Positions 25,182-33,359 of a stretch of 38,111 nt of DNA are shown here, piece by piece. Position 1 is the first letter of the stretch; every line of letters starts with the position of its first letter. A model generated the notes under the pieces. That model was given only the letters and a program-made list of their open reading frames with translations. It was not told the origin of the DNA and did no database searches. Both the position numbers and the translations under genes were made by a program. The DNA comes from Prevotellaceae bacterium (GTDB lineage Bacteria > Bacteroidota > Bacteroidia > Bacteroidales > UBA932): assembly GCA_031278545.1 (NCBI GenBank), contig JAITKF010000106.1:1-38111 (forward strand). Reading direction: 5' to 3'.

Positions 25182-25937
25182 TTATGGATTTACTCTCCCT
25201 TTTAGCGTACGGGTCGCCGGCGTGCGTTGCGAATAGGCCGGGCACAGGCGGTCTTCGGACAGACGGTAGGTAACGACCACGCCCACCGTGCCTATCCAAT
25301 CATTATTTATAAGTATGGAACCGGGCGGGCTGACGACATAGTCGATTTTATCGGTAAACGTTTTACGCATGCTCCATTCTACGCCTACCGTGATGCGTTT
25401 CCAAACAGCCCATTTTACGCCGACGCCTACTTGCAGGTATAAGCTTGATGGCACATCGTCGTTCTCGACGTTGGACGATAGCGCATGGTCGGCTGTTAAA
25501 GCGGCGATGCCAATGCCGCCCAATAAATAGGGAGATATCCGGTTGTTTTTCCGCAGCCGGACGACATCGAACGGTAAGAAACCGACTTCGCCGCTTACCT
25601 CCGCCAATAATATCGGGCGCACGAAATGCCACGGCAATCCCCCGTTGGTCTGCGGCAAGTCGGAACGAGTGCGGTCGCCCTCCAGCCGCCCGTAGGCCGC
25701 CTGTCCACGCAATGCGTAATATTCATTGAAATTATACCGGTACAATACCCCTGCATAATAGGATGGAGTACGGAAAAAGGAATAGTTGTCGCCCAAATCG
25801 CCCATATAAAAAGTAATGCCGCCGGCGACGCCCACATCGTGACTCTCGCGGTACGGACAGTCGTCCTGTGCGCTTAATGTAAGCGGGGAAACGAGTACTA
25901 CTATGCAGAGTAACGCCTTTTTGATTAGAAACGCCAT
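25182..25937 (-). CDS. porG: PorG-like DUF6089 outer membrane protein (T9SS)
   Basis: 251 residues with a signal peptide (MAFLIKKALLCIVVLVSPLTLSAQ). Alternating strands follow, typical of a small outer-membrane barrel: VGVAGGITFYMGDLGDNY, YYAGVLYRYNF, YYALRGQAAYGRLEGDR, SPYLLGGIGIAAL, WKRITVGVEWSMRKTFTDKIDYV. The GGxxxYxGDL motif and position between nadK and uppS match the DUF6089 family. Its Porphyromonas gingivalis member PorG is a T9SS outer-membrane component associated with the PorK/PorN ring. The C-terminus extends beyond the last strand with a Thr/Arg-rich tail, so the barrel end is uncertain. Confidence 0.8.
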   Translation of the reverse strand: MAFLIKKALLCIVVLVSPLTLSAQDDCPYRESHDVGVAGGITFYMGDLGDNYSFFRTPSYYAGVLYRYNFNEYYALRGQAAYGRLEGDRTRSDLPQTNGGLPWHFVRPILLAEVSGEVGFLPFDVVRLRKNNRISPYLLGGIGIAALTADHALSSNVENDDVPSSLYLQVGVGVKWAVWKRITVGVEWSMRKTFTDKIDYVVSPPGSILINNDWIGTVGVVVTYRLSEDRLCPAYSQRTPATRTLKGRVNP

Positions 25938-25991
25938 TGGATATTATAATACAAATGCAGAGCAGTTTTGACCATTTCGGCGGAGTAAGGT

Positions 25992-26870
25992 TTAATATGG
26001 ATTCCGATAGTCTTTCCCCCACGAAAGCTTTTCGCGAATGGTATCGAAAAACTTCGCGCCGTGAAAGCGGACAATCCGTACCGTAAACGCCGCCTTGCGA
26101 ATGATGAACCGGGCGCCCGAAGGGATTTCGACTAATTGGTTGTCGATAGTCAGGAAAGCTGTCGTATGACGGGTTTCGACCATCAGCGTTACGACCGTAT
26201 CGTCCGTAATGACCAGCGAACGGATAGACAGGTTGTGCGGCGAAATGGGCGAGAGGACAAAACTTTTCGACTGCGGCACGAGAATCGGCCCACCGACGCT
26301 CATCGAATAAGCCGTCGAACCGGTCGGCGTGGCTACCAGCAGCCCGTCGGCCCAGTACGCCGGCAACAGGTCGTCGTTCAGCCGGATGTGGATATTAATC
26401 ATGGCCGGTGTATGACGCTGTACGCCTATTTCATTGAGGGCATAAGGATAAATAGTATCGGGCAGGTCGTCGCACTGGACTTCCAACAGGGTACGGTCTT
26501 CTATCGTATATTTTTCTTGTACCAACGCTTCGATAGCTTCGGGTAATTCGTCGAACGAGGCGGCCGACAGGAAGCCCAGACGTCCGCAGTTGATACCCGC
26601 CACCGGAATACCACTATGGCGGACATGCTGCAAGCTGCCTAAAAACGTACCATCGCCGCCAATACTCAGGAGACAGTCGGTCGCCTTGGGCGGCAACTCG
26701 GTAAACAGCGGCACACGGGGAATCCTCATCGCATACGACCGGCACAAAAAATCGTAGAACGGCGCGAACATCGAAAAATCAATCCGTCGCTCCCGCAACA
26801 ACGCAATCAGCGCATTGACCTGCTCCGAACAATCGGCAGTAAAAGCCCTTCCATAAATAGCAAAATTCAT
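25992..26870 (-). CDS. nadK: NAD kinase
   Basis: 292 residues from the ATG at 26870 (MNFAIYGRAF), which aligns with the family; a longer upstream reading is not needed. Diagnostic motifs are GGDGTFLGS (residues 71-79, D73 catalytic), a NEIGVQR segment and DGLLVATPTGSTAYSMSVGGP. The enzyme phosphorylates NAD to NADP in the cytosol. It is the first gene of the minus-strand envelope cluster, 54 bases before porG, and divergent from the adenosine kinase-like gene. A near-consensus TACCTTGC on the minus strand (about 26885-26892) could be its -7 box. Confidence 0.95.
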   Translation of the reverse strand: MNFAIYGRAFTADCSEQVNALIALLRERRIDFSMFAPFYDFLCRSYAMRIPRVPLFTELPPKATDCLLSIGGDGTFLGSLQHVRHSGIPVAGINCGRLGFLSAASFDELPEAIEALVQEKYTIEDRTLLEVQCDDLPDTIYPYALNEIGVQRHTPAMINIHIRLNDDLLPAYWADGLLVATPTGSTAYSMSVGGPILVPQSKSFVLSPISPHNLSIRSLVITDDTVVTLMVETRHTTAFLTIDNQLVEIPSGARFIIRKAAFTVRIVRFHGAKFFDTIREKLSWGKDYRNPY

Positions 26871-26935
26871 ACTCCTATTTTTGCGCAAGGTACGAATTAA
26901 ATATGAATTTCCCCTGACCCCGACGCCCCACGCCC

Positions 26936-26966
26936 TTTCAACTATCAAAAATGTTTTTTACTTTTG
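26936..26966 (+). promoter_or_regulatory. Promoter for the PfkB-family kinase
   Basis: TTTC (26936-26939, one base off TTTG), 19-base spacer, TACTTTTG (26959-26966). Its -7 box lies 17 bases before the ATG. Confidence 0.55.
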
Positions 26967-26983
26967 TAGAAAATTAAAAAGTA

Positions 26984-27958
26984 ATGAAATCCATTTTAGG
27001 TATAGGCAATGCGCTGGTTGATATTTTAGCCACGCTAGACAACGATAAATTATTACAACAATTTAACCTTCCAAAAGGCAGTATGCAGCACGTAGACGAG
27101 GCTGTCAGCAGCCACATCTGGAATGAAATACGAACGCGCGATGTGCAAATTGTGGCCGGCGGTTCTACATCCAACACGCTGAACGGGACTGCGGGACTTG
27201 GTATGCCAAGCACGTTTATTGGAAAAACAGGGAAAGATGAGCTGGGACGGCTTTTTGCCGACGACCAGCAAGCGCACGGCCTGCAATCACACCTACTACA
27301 CAGCCCGCAGGCGACAGGCCATTGCACGGTATTCATCACCCCCGATGCGGAACGCACGATGGCGACCTATTTAGGCGCCGCCATTGACCTTGTGCCGGAC
27401 GACCTGCAACCCGACATGTTCGACGGGTACGATTACTTTCACATCGAAGGCTATTTAGTACAAAACCCCGATCTGGTACGGCGGGCGGTAACGCTGGCAA
27501 AATCCAAAGGACTGCTTATCTCGCTCGACTTGGCGAGCTACAACGTAGTAGAAGCGCACAAGACTTTTCTGGCAGACATCATACAACACTACGTAGATAT
27601 CGTATTTGCCAACGAAGCCGAAGCGGCGGTTTTCACCGGCCATCCTCCCCTGTCGGCCGTAGAAAAGCTAAGCCATCACTGCCAAATTGCGGTAGTCAAA
27701 ATCGGCGACCAAGGTTCGTTGATACAGCGCGGCACAGAACAACATATTGTACCGGCCTGCCCCGCCCGCGCCATCGACGCCACCGGCGCCGGTGATTTAT
27801 ATGCCTCCGGCTTTTTATATGCGCACGCCATCGGGTTACCTTTAGCACAATGTGGCGTTATGGCGTCGACCGTAGCGGCAAAAGTAGTAGAAATAATCGG
27901 TTGCCGCATCGATAAAAGCACATGGAAAAGCCTGCGGGAATTGACCATTGAACATTGA
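26984..27958 (+). CDS. PfkB-family carbohydrate/adenosine kinase
   Basis: 324 residues of the ribokinase/PfkB superfamily: GIGNALVDILA at the N-terminus, AGGSTSNTLNGTAGLG (first PfkB signature region), FIGKTGKDELG, and the anion-hole/catalytic motif DATGAGD (residues 265-271, D271 the base). The annotation common for Bacteroidetes homologues of this length and start (MKxILGIGNALVDI) is adenosine kinase, but the sugar or nucleoside substrate cannot be fixed from sequence. It is monocistronic with its own promoter and divergent from nadK. Confidence 0.88.
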   Translation: MKSILGIGNALVDILATLDNDKLLQQFNLPKGSMQHVDEAVSSHIWNEIRTRDVQIVAGGSTSNTLNGTAGLGMPSTFIGKTGKDELGRLFADDQQAHGLQSHLLHSPQATGHCTVFITPDAERTMATYLGAAIDLVPDDLQPDMFDGYDYFHIEGYLVQNPDLVRRAVTLAKSKGLLISLDLASYNVVEAHKTFLADIIQHYVDIVFANEAEAAVFTGHPPLSAVEKLSHHCQIAVVKIGDQGSLIQRGTEQHIVPACPARAIDATGAGDLYASGFLYAHAIGLPLAQCGVMASTVAAKVVEIIGCRIDKSTWKSLRELTIEH

Positions 27959-28040
27959 ATACTCCCCTGACGGGGAAATTCGGTTTTCCGCGGTGCTTCG
28001 CGTAACAATGAATAAAAGCGCATCAATCAAAAAAAATGCA

Positions 28041-28098
28041 CCCCTCTAACTAAAAATAATTGGATATTAAAAATGTATACCTTTGCCCCTCTAACTAA
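28041..28098 (+). promoter_or_regulatory. Promoter flanked by 13-bp direct repeats, ahead of a decayed gene
   Basis: TACCTTTG at 28078-28085 lies between two exact copies of CCCCTCTAACTAA (28041-28053 and 28086-28098, 45-bp period). A TTGG at about 28060 is the nearest -33 candidate. The second copy would be in the 5' end of the transcript. Confidence 0.5.
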
Positions 28099-28108
28099 CT
28101 AGAAGACG

Positions 28109-28337
28109 ATGAATATTTCAAAACAACCTGCCTTGCTTGCGTCACATCTTTCCATTTGATGACAATCAGTTAATTACAGCGTCATGCTCTCCACAGGCCT
28201 TATCCTGCAAGCCATACAACAACGCAATATATACGCATAAGGCGGCTCTTTCCACGCCGGTTTTGTACACCTATGTACATAATGCATCCTTATTCACCAC
28301 ACTTTTCGGCGTCCCCGCCGAGACCTTCGGATTATAA
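28109..28337 (+). pseudogene. Short decayed or frameshifted gene
   Basis: An ATG at 28109 follows the promoter and opens MNISKQPALLASHLSI-stop. The next frame is then open from about 28137 to 28337 (HIFPFDDNQLITASCSPQAL ... VLYTYVHNASLFTTLFGVPAE). A single shift near 28137-28145 would give one protein of about 75 residues. No family was recognised. It could also be a spurious ORF after a real promoter. Confidence 0.3.
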
Positions 28338-28405
28338 TACGAGGCATGAGGTATTGCCGTCGACTTTAGCTGACGGATGAATAAATAACTACTTGAATGA
28401 CTACC

Positions 28406-28819
28406 ATGAAAACGGGGTTCACCTTGATGATTGCAGCGACGTTGCTTAATATAGCCGGCTGCGAAAAAGAACGGAAAAGCGCCGCTTGCGACAGTCTAAA
28501 CGGTAAACGGCGAAGCGCAAAATTCCTTTACCGGTGCGGCCTGATAGTAGACGAGTGGAATTTTACGCCCCCGCCCGGCAACTCGTGGTGGACTGGGGCG
28601 ATGGCTCCTAACAGGGAATCTATACCGGCATCTCCGACACTATAGTAGAAATAACCGTTAAAAACAAAAGATATAAAAGAACAGGCCACGATATTGAAAG
28701 AAATTTGGGAACAGGGCTATATGAACGGCCTGCCCGGTTAAGTGCGGGAACGCGGCTATCGCTATCCCGAAAACACCGCAGCCAAAGAGTTACTCATAAC
28801 GGGCATGGGTGAAAAATGA
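28406..28819 (+). pseudogene. Decayed lipoprotein gene with several frameshifts and stops
   Basis: MKTGFTLMIAATLLNIAGC is a good lipoprotein signal peptide with a lipobox ending in Cys. The frame then breaks. A later frame carries RQLVVDWGDGS-stop-QGIYTGISDTIVEITVKN, reminiscent of the VDWGDGS motif in PKD-like or BspA-like surface proteins. A third stretch, LKEIWEQGYMNGLPG-stop-VRERGYRYPENTAAKELL, ends at TGA 28817-28819. At least two in-frame stops and two shifts are needed, so the region is a dead gene or more than one. Confidence 0.5.
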
Positions 28820-28857
28820 AACAGCGCCGCCCGCGCAGGTTTGCGGGCAGCGCTGTT
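28820..28857 (+). terminator. Terminator-like hairpin after the decayed genes
   Basis: AACAGCGC-C-GCCCGC pairs with GCGGGC-A-GCGCTGTT (one mismatch) around an 8-base loop. Only TTTATT follows, so the T tract is weak. Confidence 0.6.
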
Positions 28858-28935
28858 TATTATGCAGAGGCGAACACACAGGCTCACCCTAACGTCTTAC
28901 GCCTCACTCATCACGCCGATAGTCAAAAATTTTAG

Positions 28936-28943
28936 TACCTTTG
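28936..28943 (+). promoter_or_regulatory. -7 box for the membrane-anchored protein operon
   Basis: TACCTTTG, 15 bases before the ATG at 28959. No clear -33 TTTG at the expected distance. Confidence 0.5.
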
Positions 28944-28958
28944 TACGTTATTACTAAC

Positions 28959-31307
28959 ATGAAAGGAAAACGTTGGATTATATATATCGTGTTAAGTTGC
29001 GCCGTGTTGTTCGGGGCATTCTGGTTATTGCGGTCGCAGTGGCAGCAGCATACCCGGCGTTTGGATATCATGCAGGCCGTGCCGCTCGATGTGCTTTACT
29101 TATGTTATTTTGAGCAGGCCGGTATTCTAAACGATGTCTTTACTAATACCGCTTCGGGGTGGCAACGCTTTGTGTCACCCAATTCTCTTTTTTTATACTG
29201 GCTGCAGGAGCTTAAGACAGTGGCCAAAACCAACAGTATCGCAGGTGAAGTGTTGCAGTCCGACCTAATTTATTCGGCGCATCCGAAGGGGAAAAATACG
29301 ATTTCGTCGTTGTATGCTTTTGCCATGCCGCCGGTAGGTACAGATGACAAGTGGGAGGTGTTGCTGCAAATCGGCGGACGTCCGGTACACGAGCAGTCGT
29401 ACCACGGTACATTTATTAAAACCATTGGGAGCGGCGATACGTTAATGTACGCGGCGCTGGTCGACCGGCTGGCGTTGTTTAGCGATTCACAATTGCTGCT
29501 GCAAAATGCGGTGCGCCATGTACGCAGTAATACGTCGTTGCACGATAACGAGCAATTTCAGGAAATCCTGAGAACGTCGGGCGCGTATACCGATATTCGA
29601 TTTTTTATCAACCATCGTGCAATAAATGCTTTCTTCACGGCTGCGGGGAGCGAGAAATGGCGCAAGTACATGTCTATCATTCCCTATATGGCCGACTGGA
29701 CAGCGCTCGACGGCGTCATTTCGCCGCAGGTCATTCACCTGAACGGATTCGTTTTTCCATCGTTTACCGACAATAATTATTTGGCGTTGCTACCAGCGCA
29801 GGATGGCGGCGAAAATACCCTGTGGGCGCTGCTGCCCGAAACCGTCGCCATTGCCCTCAATATCGGATTCTCCGACGTAGACCGATTCCTTAACGGCTAT
29901 AAGTATTTTTTAGACCGGCATAAAATATTGACGCCTTACCGGAATAATCTGGTAACGCTCGGCGAGGAATATAACCAGAATGTGAACGATTTGTTTTCGG
30001 CATTATTCGTAAAGGAAATCGGGCTGGCCTACATCCCCGACAAGCCTGCCGGATGGGTGAGCATGATTAAAACCGCAAATCCGAAATTTGTCATCGAACA
30101 ACTGAAAGGCATTGCCGACGACCGTCAGCGACTATGGAAAATCGACCCGAAAAGTTCCGTCGGACTATATCATAATCCGGCGCGCGGGCTACTGGCCGGC
30201 CTGTTCGGCGAAGCGTTTAATCGGGACGACAGCTATTTTACGATCAAAGATAATTGGGTTATTTTCGGCGGCAACCGCGAGTTGCTGGCCGCGTTCCATC
30301 AGCCACGCACGCCGTTTAAGAAGTATTTGCAAGGCACGCAAGCATCGTCGTATTGCAGCGGCAACAGTCTGTTGTCCCTGTTCGTGCAGCCCGATGCAAC
30401 AAACAACGCCGAAATCCTTTCTTACCTGCATCCGGCATGGCAGGGGCTGTGGGCAAAAGCCCTGCAAAATGACCGATTTAAAATCGCCGGTGTACAAATG
30501 CGTCCGTCGGGCGATAAACTGTACACAACCTTCTTCTCGGTGTACGATATGACAGGTAAACCGAAACCGCCGGCGTCCGTAGCGACTCCTGCCGAACCTG
30601 TCGCACGGACGTCCTCCGCACCCGAACCGACGGCCACGACCGACCGCACGGCGCAACGGTCGTTCCCCGTTATAAATCACAATACCAAAGCAACCGAATA
30701 TTTAACGCAGGACAGCGACCATATCATTACGCTGGTCGACGGGAAGAACAAAAAAACGTTATGGTCGCAGAAAATCGACGGGGCGATTCAGGATTCGGTC
30801 TACCAAATCGACTTTTATAAGAACGGGAAACTGCAAATGCTGTTTATTACCGCTAGCAAAGTGTACCTTATCGACCGCAACGGCAATCCGGTGGCGTTAT
30901 ATCCGCTGACGCTGCCCTCCCCGGCGCGTTATTTGTCGGTATTCGATTATAATAAAGACTACGACTACCGTGTGTTTATTGGCTTCGCCAACCGTACCGT
31001 CCGTGCCTACGACAAGAAGGGGCTGGCCGTCGAAGGCTGGAAAACATATACGGCGCCGGCAACGCTAACCCGCGCACCGGCATTTTTCCGCATCAATGGC
31101 CGTGATTATATTATGATGTGCGACGAAACCGCCACCTGCTTCCTCGACCGTCGGGGAAACATTCGCCTGACGCCAAAACCGTCGGTCGTCGTGAAACCCC
31201 ATACGCCCGTCAAAGAACAGCAGCAACCGCCGACATTGCAGGTAACGACTTCCGCCGGTAAAACAGTAGCCATAAATATGAATACCGGCGAGGTAAATGG
31301 AGGATGA
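28959..31307 (+). CDS. Membrane-anchored protein with extracytoplasmic domain, function unknown
   Basis: 782 residues from the ATG at 28959. An N-terminal transmembrane helix (about 5-26, WIIYIVLSCAVLFGAFWLL) is followed by a long extracytoplasmic part. Residues ~35-540 look like a DUF3352-type Bacteroidetes protein (VPLDVLYLCYFEQAG, RLALFSDSQLLLQNAV). After a Pro/Thr/Ala-rich linker (~545-580), the C-terminal ~200 residues contain blade-like strands (HIITLVDGKNKKTLWSQKID, KVYLIDRNGNPVALYPL, RTVRAYDKKGLAVEGW) suggesting a WD/PQQ-like beta-propeller fragment. No catalytic motif was seen. It is the first gene of a run with DUF4834, two glycosyltransferases and an ABC exporter, so a role in envelope assembly is possible. 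Confidence 0.7.
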   Translation: MKGKRWIIYIVLSCAVLFGAFWLLRSQWQQHTRRLDIMQAVPLDVLYLCYFEQAGILNDVFTNTASGWQRFVSPNSLFLYWLQELKTVAKTNSIAGEVLQSDLIYSAHPKGKNTISSLYAFAMPPVGTDDKWEVLLQIGGRPVHEQSYHGTFIKTIGSGDTLMYAALVDRLALFSDSQLLLQNAVRHVRSNTSLHDNEQFQEILRTSGAYTDIRFFINHRAINAFFTAAGSEKWRKYMSIIPYMADWTALDGVISPQVIHLNGFVFPSFTDNNYLALLPAQDGGENTLWALLPETVAIALNIGFSDVDRFLNGYKYFLDRHKILTPYRNNLVTLGEEYNQNVNDLFSALFVKEIGLAYIPDKPAGWVSMIKTANPKFVIEQLKGIADDRQRLWKIDPKSSVGLYHNPARGLLAGLFGEAFNRDDSYFTIKDNWVIFGGNRELLAAFHQPRTPFKKYLQGTQASSYCSGNSLLSLFVQPDATNNAEILSYLHPAWQGLWAKALQNDRFKIAGVQMRPSGDKLYTTFFSVYDMTGKPKPPASVATPAEPVARTSSAPEPTATTDRTAQRSFPVINHNTKATEYLTQDSDHIITLVDGKNKKTLWSQKIDGAIQDSVYQIDFYKNGKLQMLFITASKVYLIDRNGNPVALYPLTLPSPARYLSVFDYNKDYDYRVFIGFANRTVRAYDKKGLAVEGWKTYTAPATLTRAPAFFRINGRDYIMMCDETATCFLDRRGNIRLTPKPSVVVKPHTPVKEQQQPPTLQVTTSAGKTVAINMNTGEVNGG

Positions 31308-31308
31308 T

Positions 31309-31545
31309 ATGGAATTAGTAGTCGTACTTATAATCATGATTGCACTATGGCTGATGCCGAACTTTATGCGGCTTATACTCGGCCTGCTTGCCCGCTACGC
31401 CGGCAAACGAATAGAAAACCTCTTCAACGACGACAGCCAGGACGGTGCGGCCAACCGTCCGCAACAACCGCCACGCTCCCATAAGAAAGTCGACGAGTCG
31501 ATAGGAGAGTACGTCGATTATGAAGAAATCAAAACCAACAATTGA
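31309..31545 (+). CDS. DUF4834 small membrane protein
   Basis: 78 residues from the ATG at 31309, chosen because GGAGG (31299-31303) is five bases upstream. An ATG at 31297 would overlap the previous gene and has no such site. One N-terminal hydrophobic helix (LVVVLIIMIALWLMPNFMRLIL) is followed by a polar, charged tail ending YVDYEEIK, the pattern of the Bacteroidetes DUF4834 family. Function unknown. It sits tightly between the membrane-anchored protein and the glycosyltransferase, so it is co-transcribed. Confidence 0.75.
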   Translation: MELVVVLIIMIALWLMPNFMRLILGLLARYAGKRIENLFNDDSQDGAANRPQQPPRSHKKVDESIGEYVDYEEIKTNN

Positions 31546-31549
31546 CAGT

Positions 31550-32536
31550 ATGCATATCCTTATCGTACACGACGGTATTATTCCCGTATCGCGCTATGGC
31601 GGTACGGAACGCGTCATCTGGTATCTTGGAAAAGAATTGGCGCGGCGAGGACATCGGGTATCGTATCTGGTGCGTAAAGGCTCGGCCTGCGATTTCGGAA
31701 CAGTTACGTTCATCAACCCTGCGCGACCCCTGTCCATGCAATTACCCGCCGGAGCGGATGTCGTGCACTTCCAGAACGTCCCACCGGAAACGCCCATCCG
31801 GTCGCCCTATATTATAACCATGCACGGCAACGCAAACAGCGAAACCGTATTCGACCCGAATACGGTATTCGTATCGCGAAATCATGCAGCGCGACACGGC
31901 AGCCGTTCGTATGTGTACAATGGGCTGGATTGGGACGATTACGGCAGTCCCGACCTGAACGCCCCGCGCCGGTATGCGCATTTTCTGGGCGATGCCGCAT
32001 GGCAAGTGAAAAACCTGCGAGGCGCTATACACGTTGTGGCCTCCGTGCCGGACGAACACTTATTCGTTCTGGGCGGGTATCGTGTGAATTTCCGAATGGG
32101 CTTCCGCGTAACACTTCACCCCCGCATCCGTTTCTGTGGCATGGTCGGAGGGGAACAAAAAGCGGCGCTGCTGCGGTATTCCAAAGCGCTGCTGTTCCCT
32201 GTCCGTTGGCATGAGCCATTCGGTTTGGCGTTGACCGAAAGCCTGTATTTCGGTTGTCCGGTATTAGGCACACCCTATGGCTCGCTACCTGAAATTGTGC
32301 TCCCGGAGGTGGGTTATCTATCGGCTAAATCGAGCGAGCTGGCGCAGGCGTTGAAGGACGTCAGGCAGTACTCATCCCGACGTTGCCACGAGTATGCACG
32401 CGACTGTTTCAACGCCCGCATTATGGCAACGGCCTACTTAGAAAAATATCACACGGCGATGGACGGGCAACCGCTCAACGAAACGCCACCGAAACTGTTG
32501 GAACAACCGGCGGAAAAATTTCTTAATTGGGAGTAA
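31550..32536 (+). CDS. Glycosyltransferase, GT-B fold, family 4-like
   Basis: 328 residues from M at 31550 (MHILIVHDGIIPVSRYGG), four bases after the DUF4834 stop; an ATG at 31520 would overlap it by 26 bases. The N-terminal GGTERVIWYLGKELARRGH is the typical GT4 acceptor-domain opening. The C-terminal domain has EPFGLALTESLYFGCPVLG, the E-x7-E motif that contacts the sugar nucleotide, then SLPEIV. It is a cytosolic enzyme that transfers a sugar from a nucleotide donor. With the neighbouring GT2 and the ABC exporter it probably builds a lipid-linked glycan or lipopolysaccharide core, but the sugar is unknown. Confidence 0.85.
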   Translation: MHILIVHDGIIPVSRYGGTERVIWYLGKELARRGHRVSYLVRKGSACDFGTVTFINPARPLSMQLPAGADVVHFQNVPPETPIRSPYIITMHGNANSETVFDPNTVFVSRNHAARHGSRSYVYNGLDWDDYGSPDLNAPRRYAHFLGDAAWQVKNLRGAIHVVASVPDEHLFVLGGYRVNFRMGFRVTLHPRIRFCGMVGGEQKAALLRYSKALLFPVRWHEPFGLALTESLYFGCPVLGTPYGSLPEIVLPEVGYLSAKSSELAQALKDVRQYSSRRCHEYARDCFNARIMATAYLEKYHTAMDGQPLNETPPKLLEQPAEKFLNWE

Positions 32537-32540
32537 AACA

Positions 32541-33359
32541 ATGAGACCAATCTGTTCACTTATCATTAGCACTTACAACACTCCCGACCGCTTGCGGCGC
32601 TGCCTGCAGTCGGTCGCGGAGCAACGGGTGCTTCCGGCGGAAATCATCATTGCCGACGACGGGTCGAGCGCGGACACCAAAGCAGTGGTCGACGAGATGT
32701 CCGGCATGTCAATCGTGCCGATTGTCCACGTATGGCAGCCCGACGATGGATTCCGTCTGGCGCGGATACGCAATAAAGCCATCCTGCGGGCATCGAACGG
32801 ATATATCATCAATATCGACGGCGATATGCTGCTGGACAGGTATTTTGTGCACGACCACCTATACTTTGCACGGCGCGGGCGGTTTCTTTCCGGCGACCGC
32901 GCCTTCCTAACGACGCGGTCAACGCAAAAATACATGGACGAACGAAACGGATTCCCATCATTCTATACCGCGTCGTTGAAGAAGCGGGCGCATGCCATCC
33001 GCTGGCGCAAAATATCCGAAATATATGCAGCCATTCATCGTCCGCCGGAGCCGTGGCGCTATGTCGTCGGATGTAACATGTCGTTTTGGCGGAAGGATTT
33101 GTTCAACATAAATGGCTACAACGAAGCCTTTAAAGGATGGGGCGGCGAGGACTTCGATATTGCCGTACGGTTAGCGAACGCCGGCATTCGGCAGTATTTC
33201 CTGCGTTTCTACGCAGTGGCCTACCATCTCGACCATCCGGAAAGCGATCGGTCGGCGGCGGCGGCCAACGACGTCCTTTTCCGGCAATCGGTCGAGCATC
33301 GCATTACGCGCATCGAACACGGGATAAACAATCATTTATATAGTTTATACGACGAATGA
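32541..33359 (+). CDS. Glycosyltransferase family 2 with GT7-like C-terminal segment
   Basis: 272 residues. GT-A signatures are SLIISTYNTPDRLRRCLQS at the start, IIADDGSS, and the metal-binding DGD in INIDGDMLLD. The C-terminal GCNMSFWRKDLFNINGYNEAFKGWGGEDFDI matches the galactosyltransferase-like (GT7 C-terminal) segment often fused to bacterial GT2 enzymes. It is cytosolic or membrane associated. It starts four bases after the GT4 stop, and its own stop overlaps the ABC transporter start (ATGA, 33356-33359), so the three proteins are produced together. Confidence 0.88.
   Translation: MRPICSLIISTYNTPDRLRRCLQSVAEQRVLPAEIIIADDGSSADTKAVVDEMSGMSIVPIVHVWQPDDGFRLARIRNKAILRASNGYIINIDGDMLLDRYFVHDHLYFARRGRFLSGDRAFLTTRSTQKYMDERNGFPSFYTASLKKRAHAIRWRKISEIYAAIHRPPEPWRYVVGCNMSFWRKDLFNINGYNEAFKGWGGEDFDIAVRLANAGIRQYFLRFYAVAYHLDHPESDRSAAAANDVLFRQSVEHRITRIEHGINNHLYSLYDE

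Noticed and set aside
25165-25299. 45-codon N-terminal extension of uppS
   Set aside because: Overlaps porG and lies outside the conserved family length; ATG at 25164 fits better.
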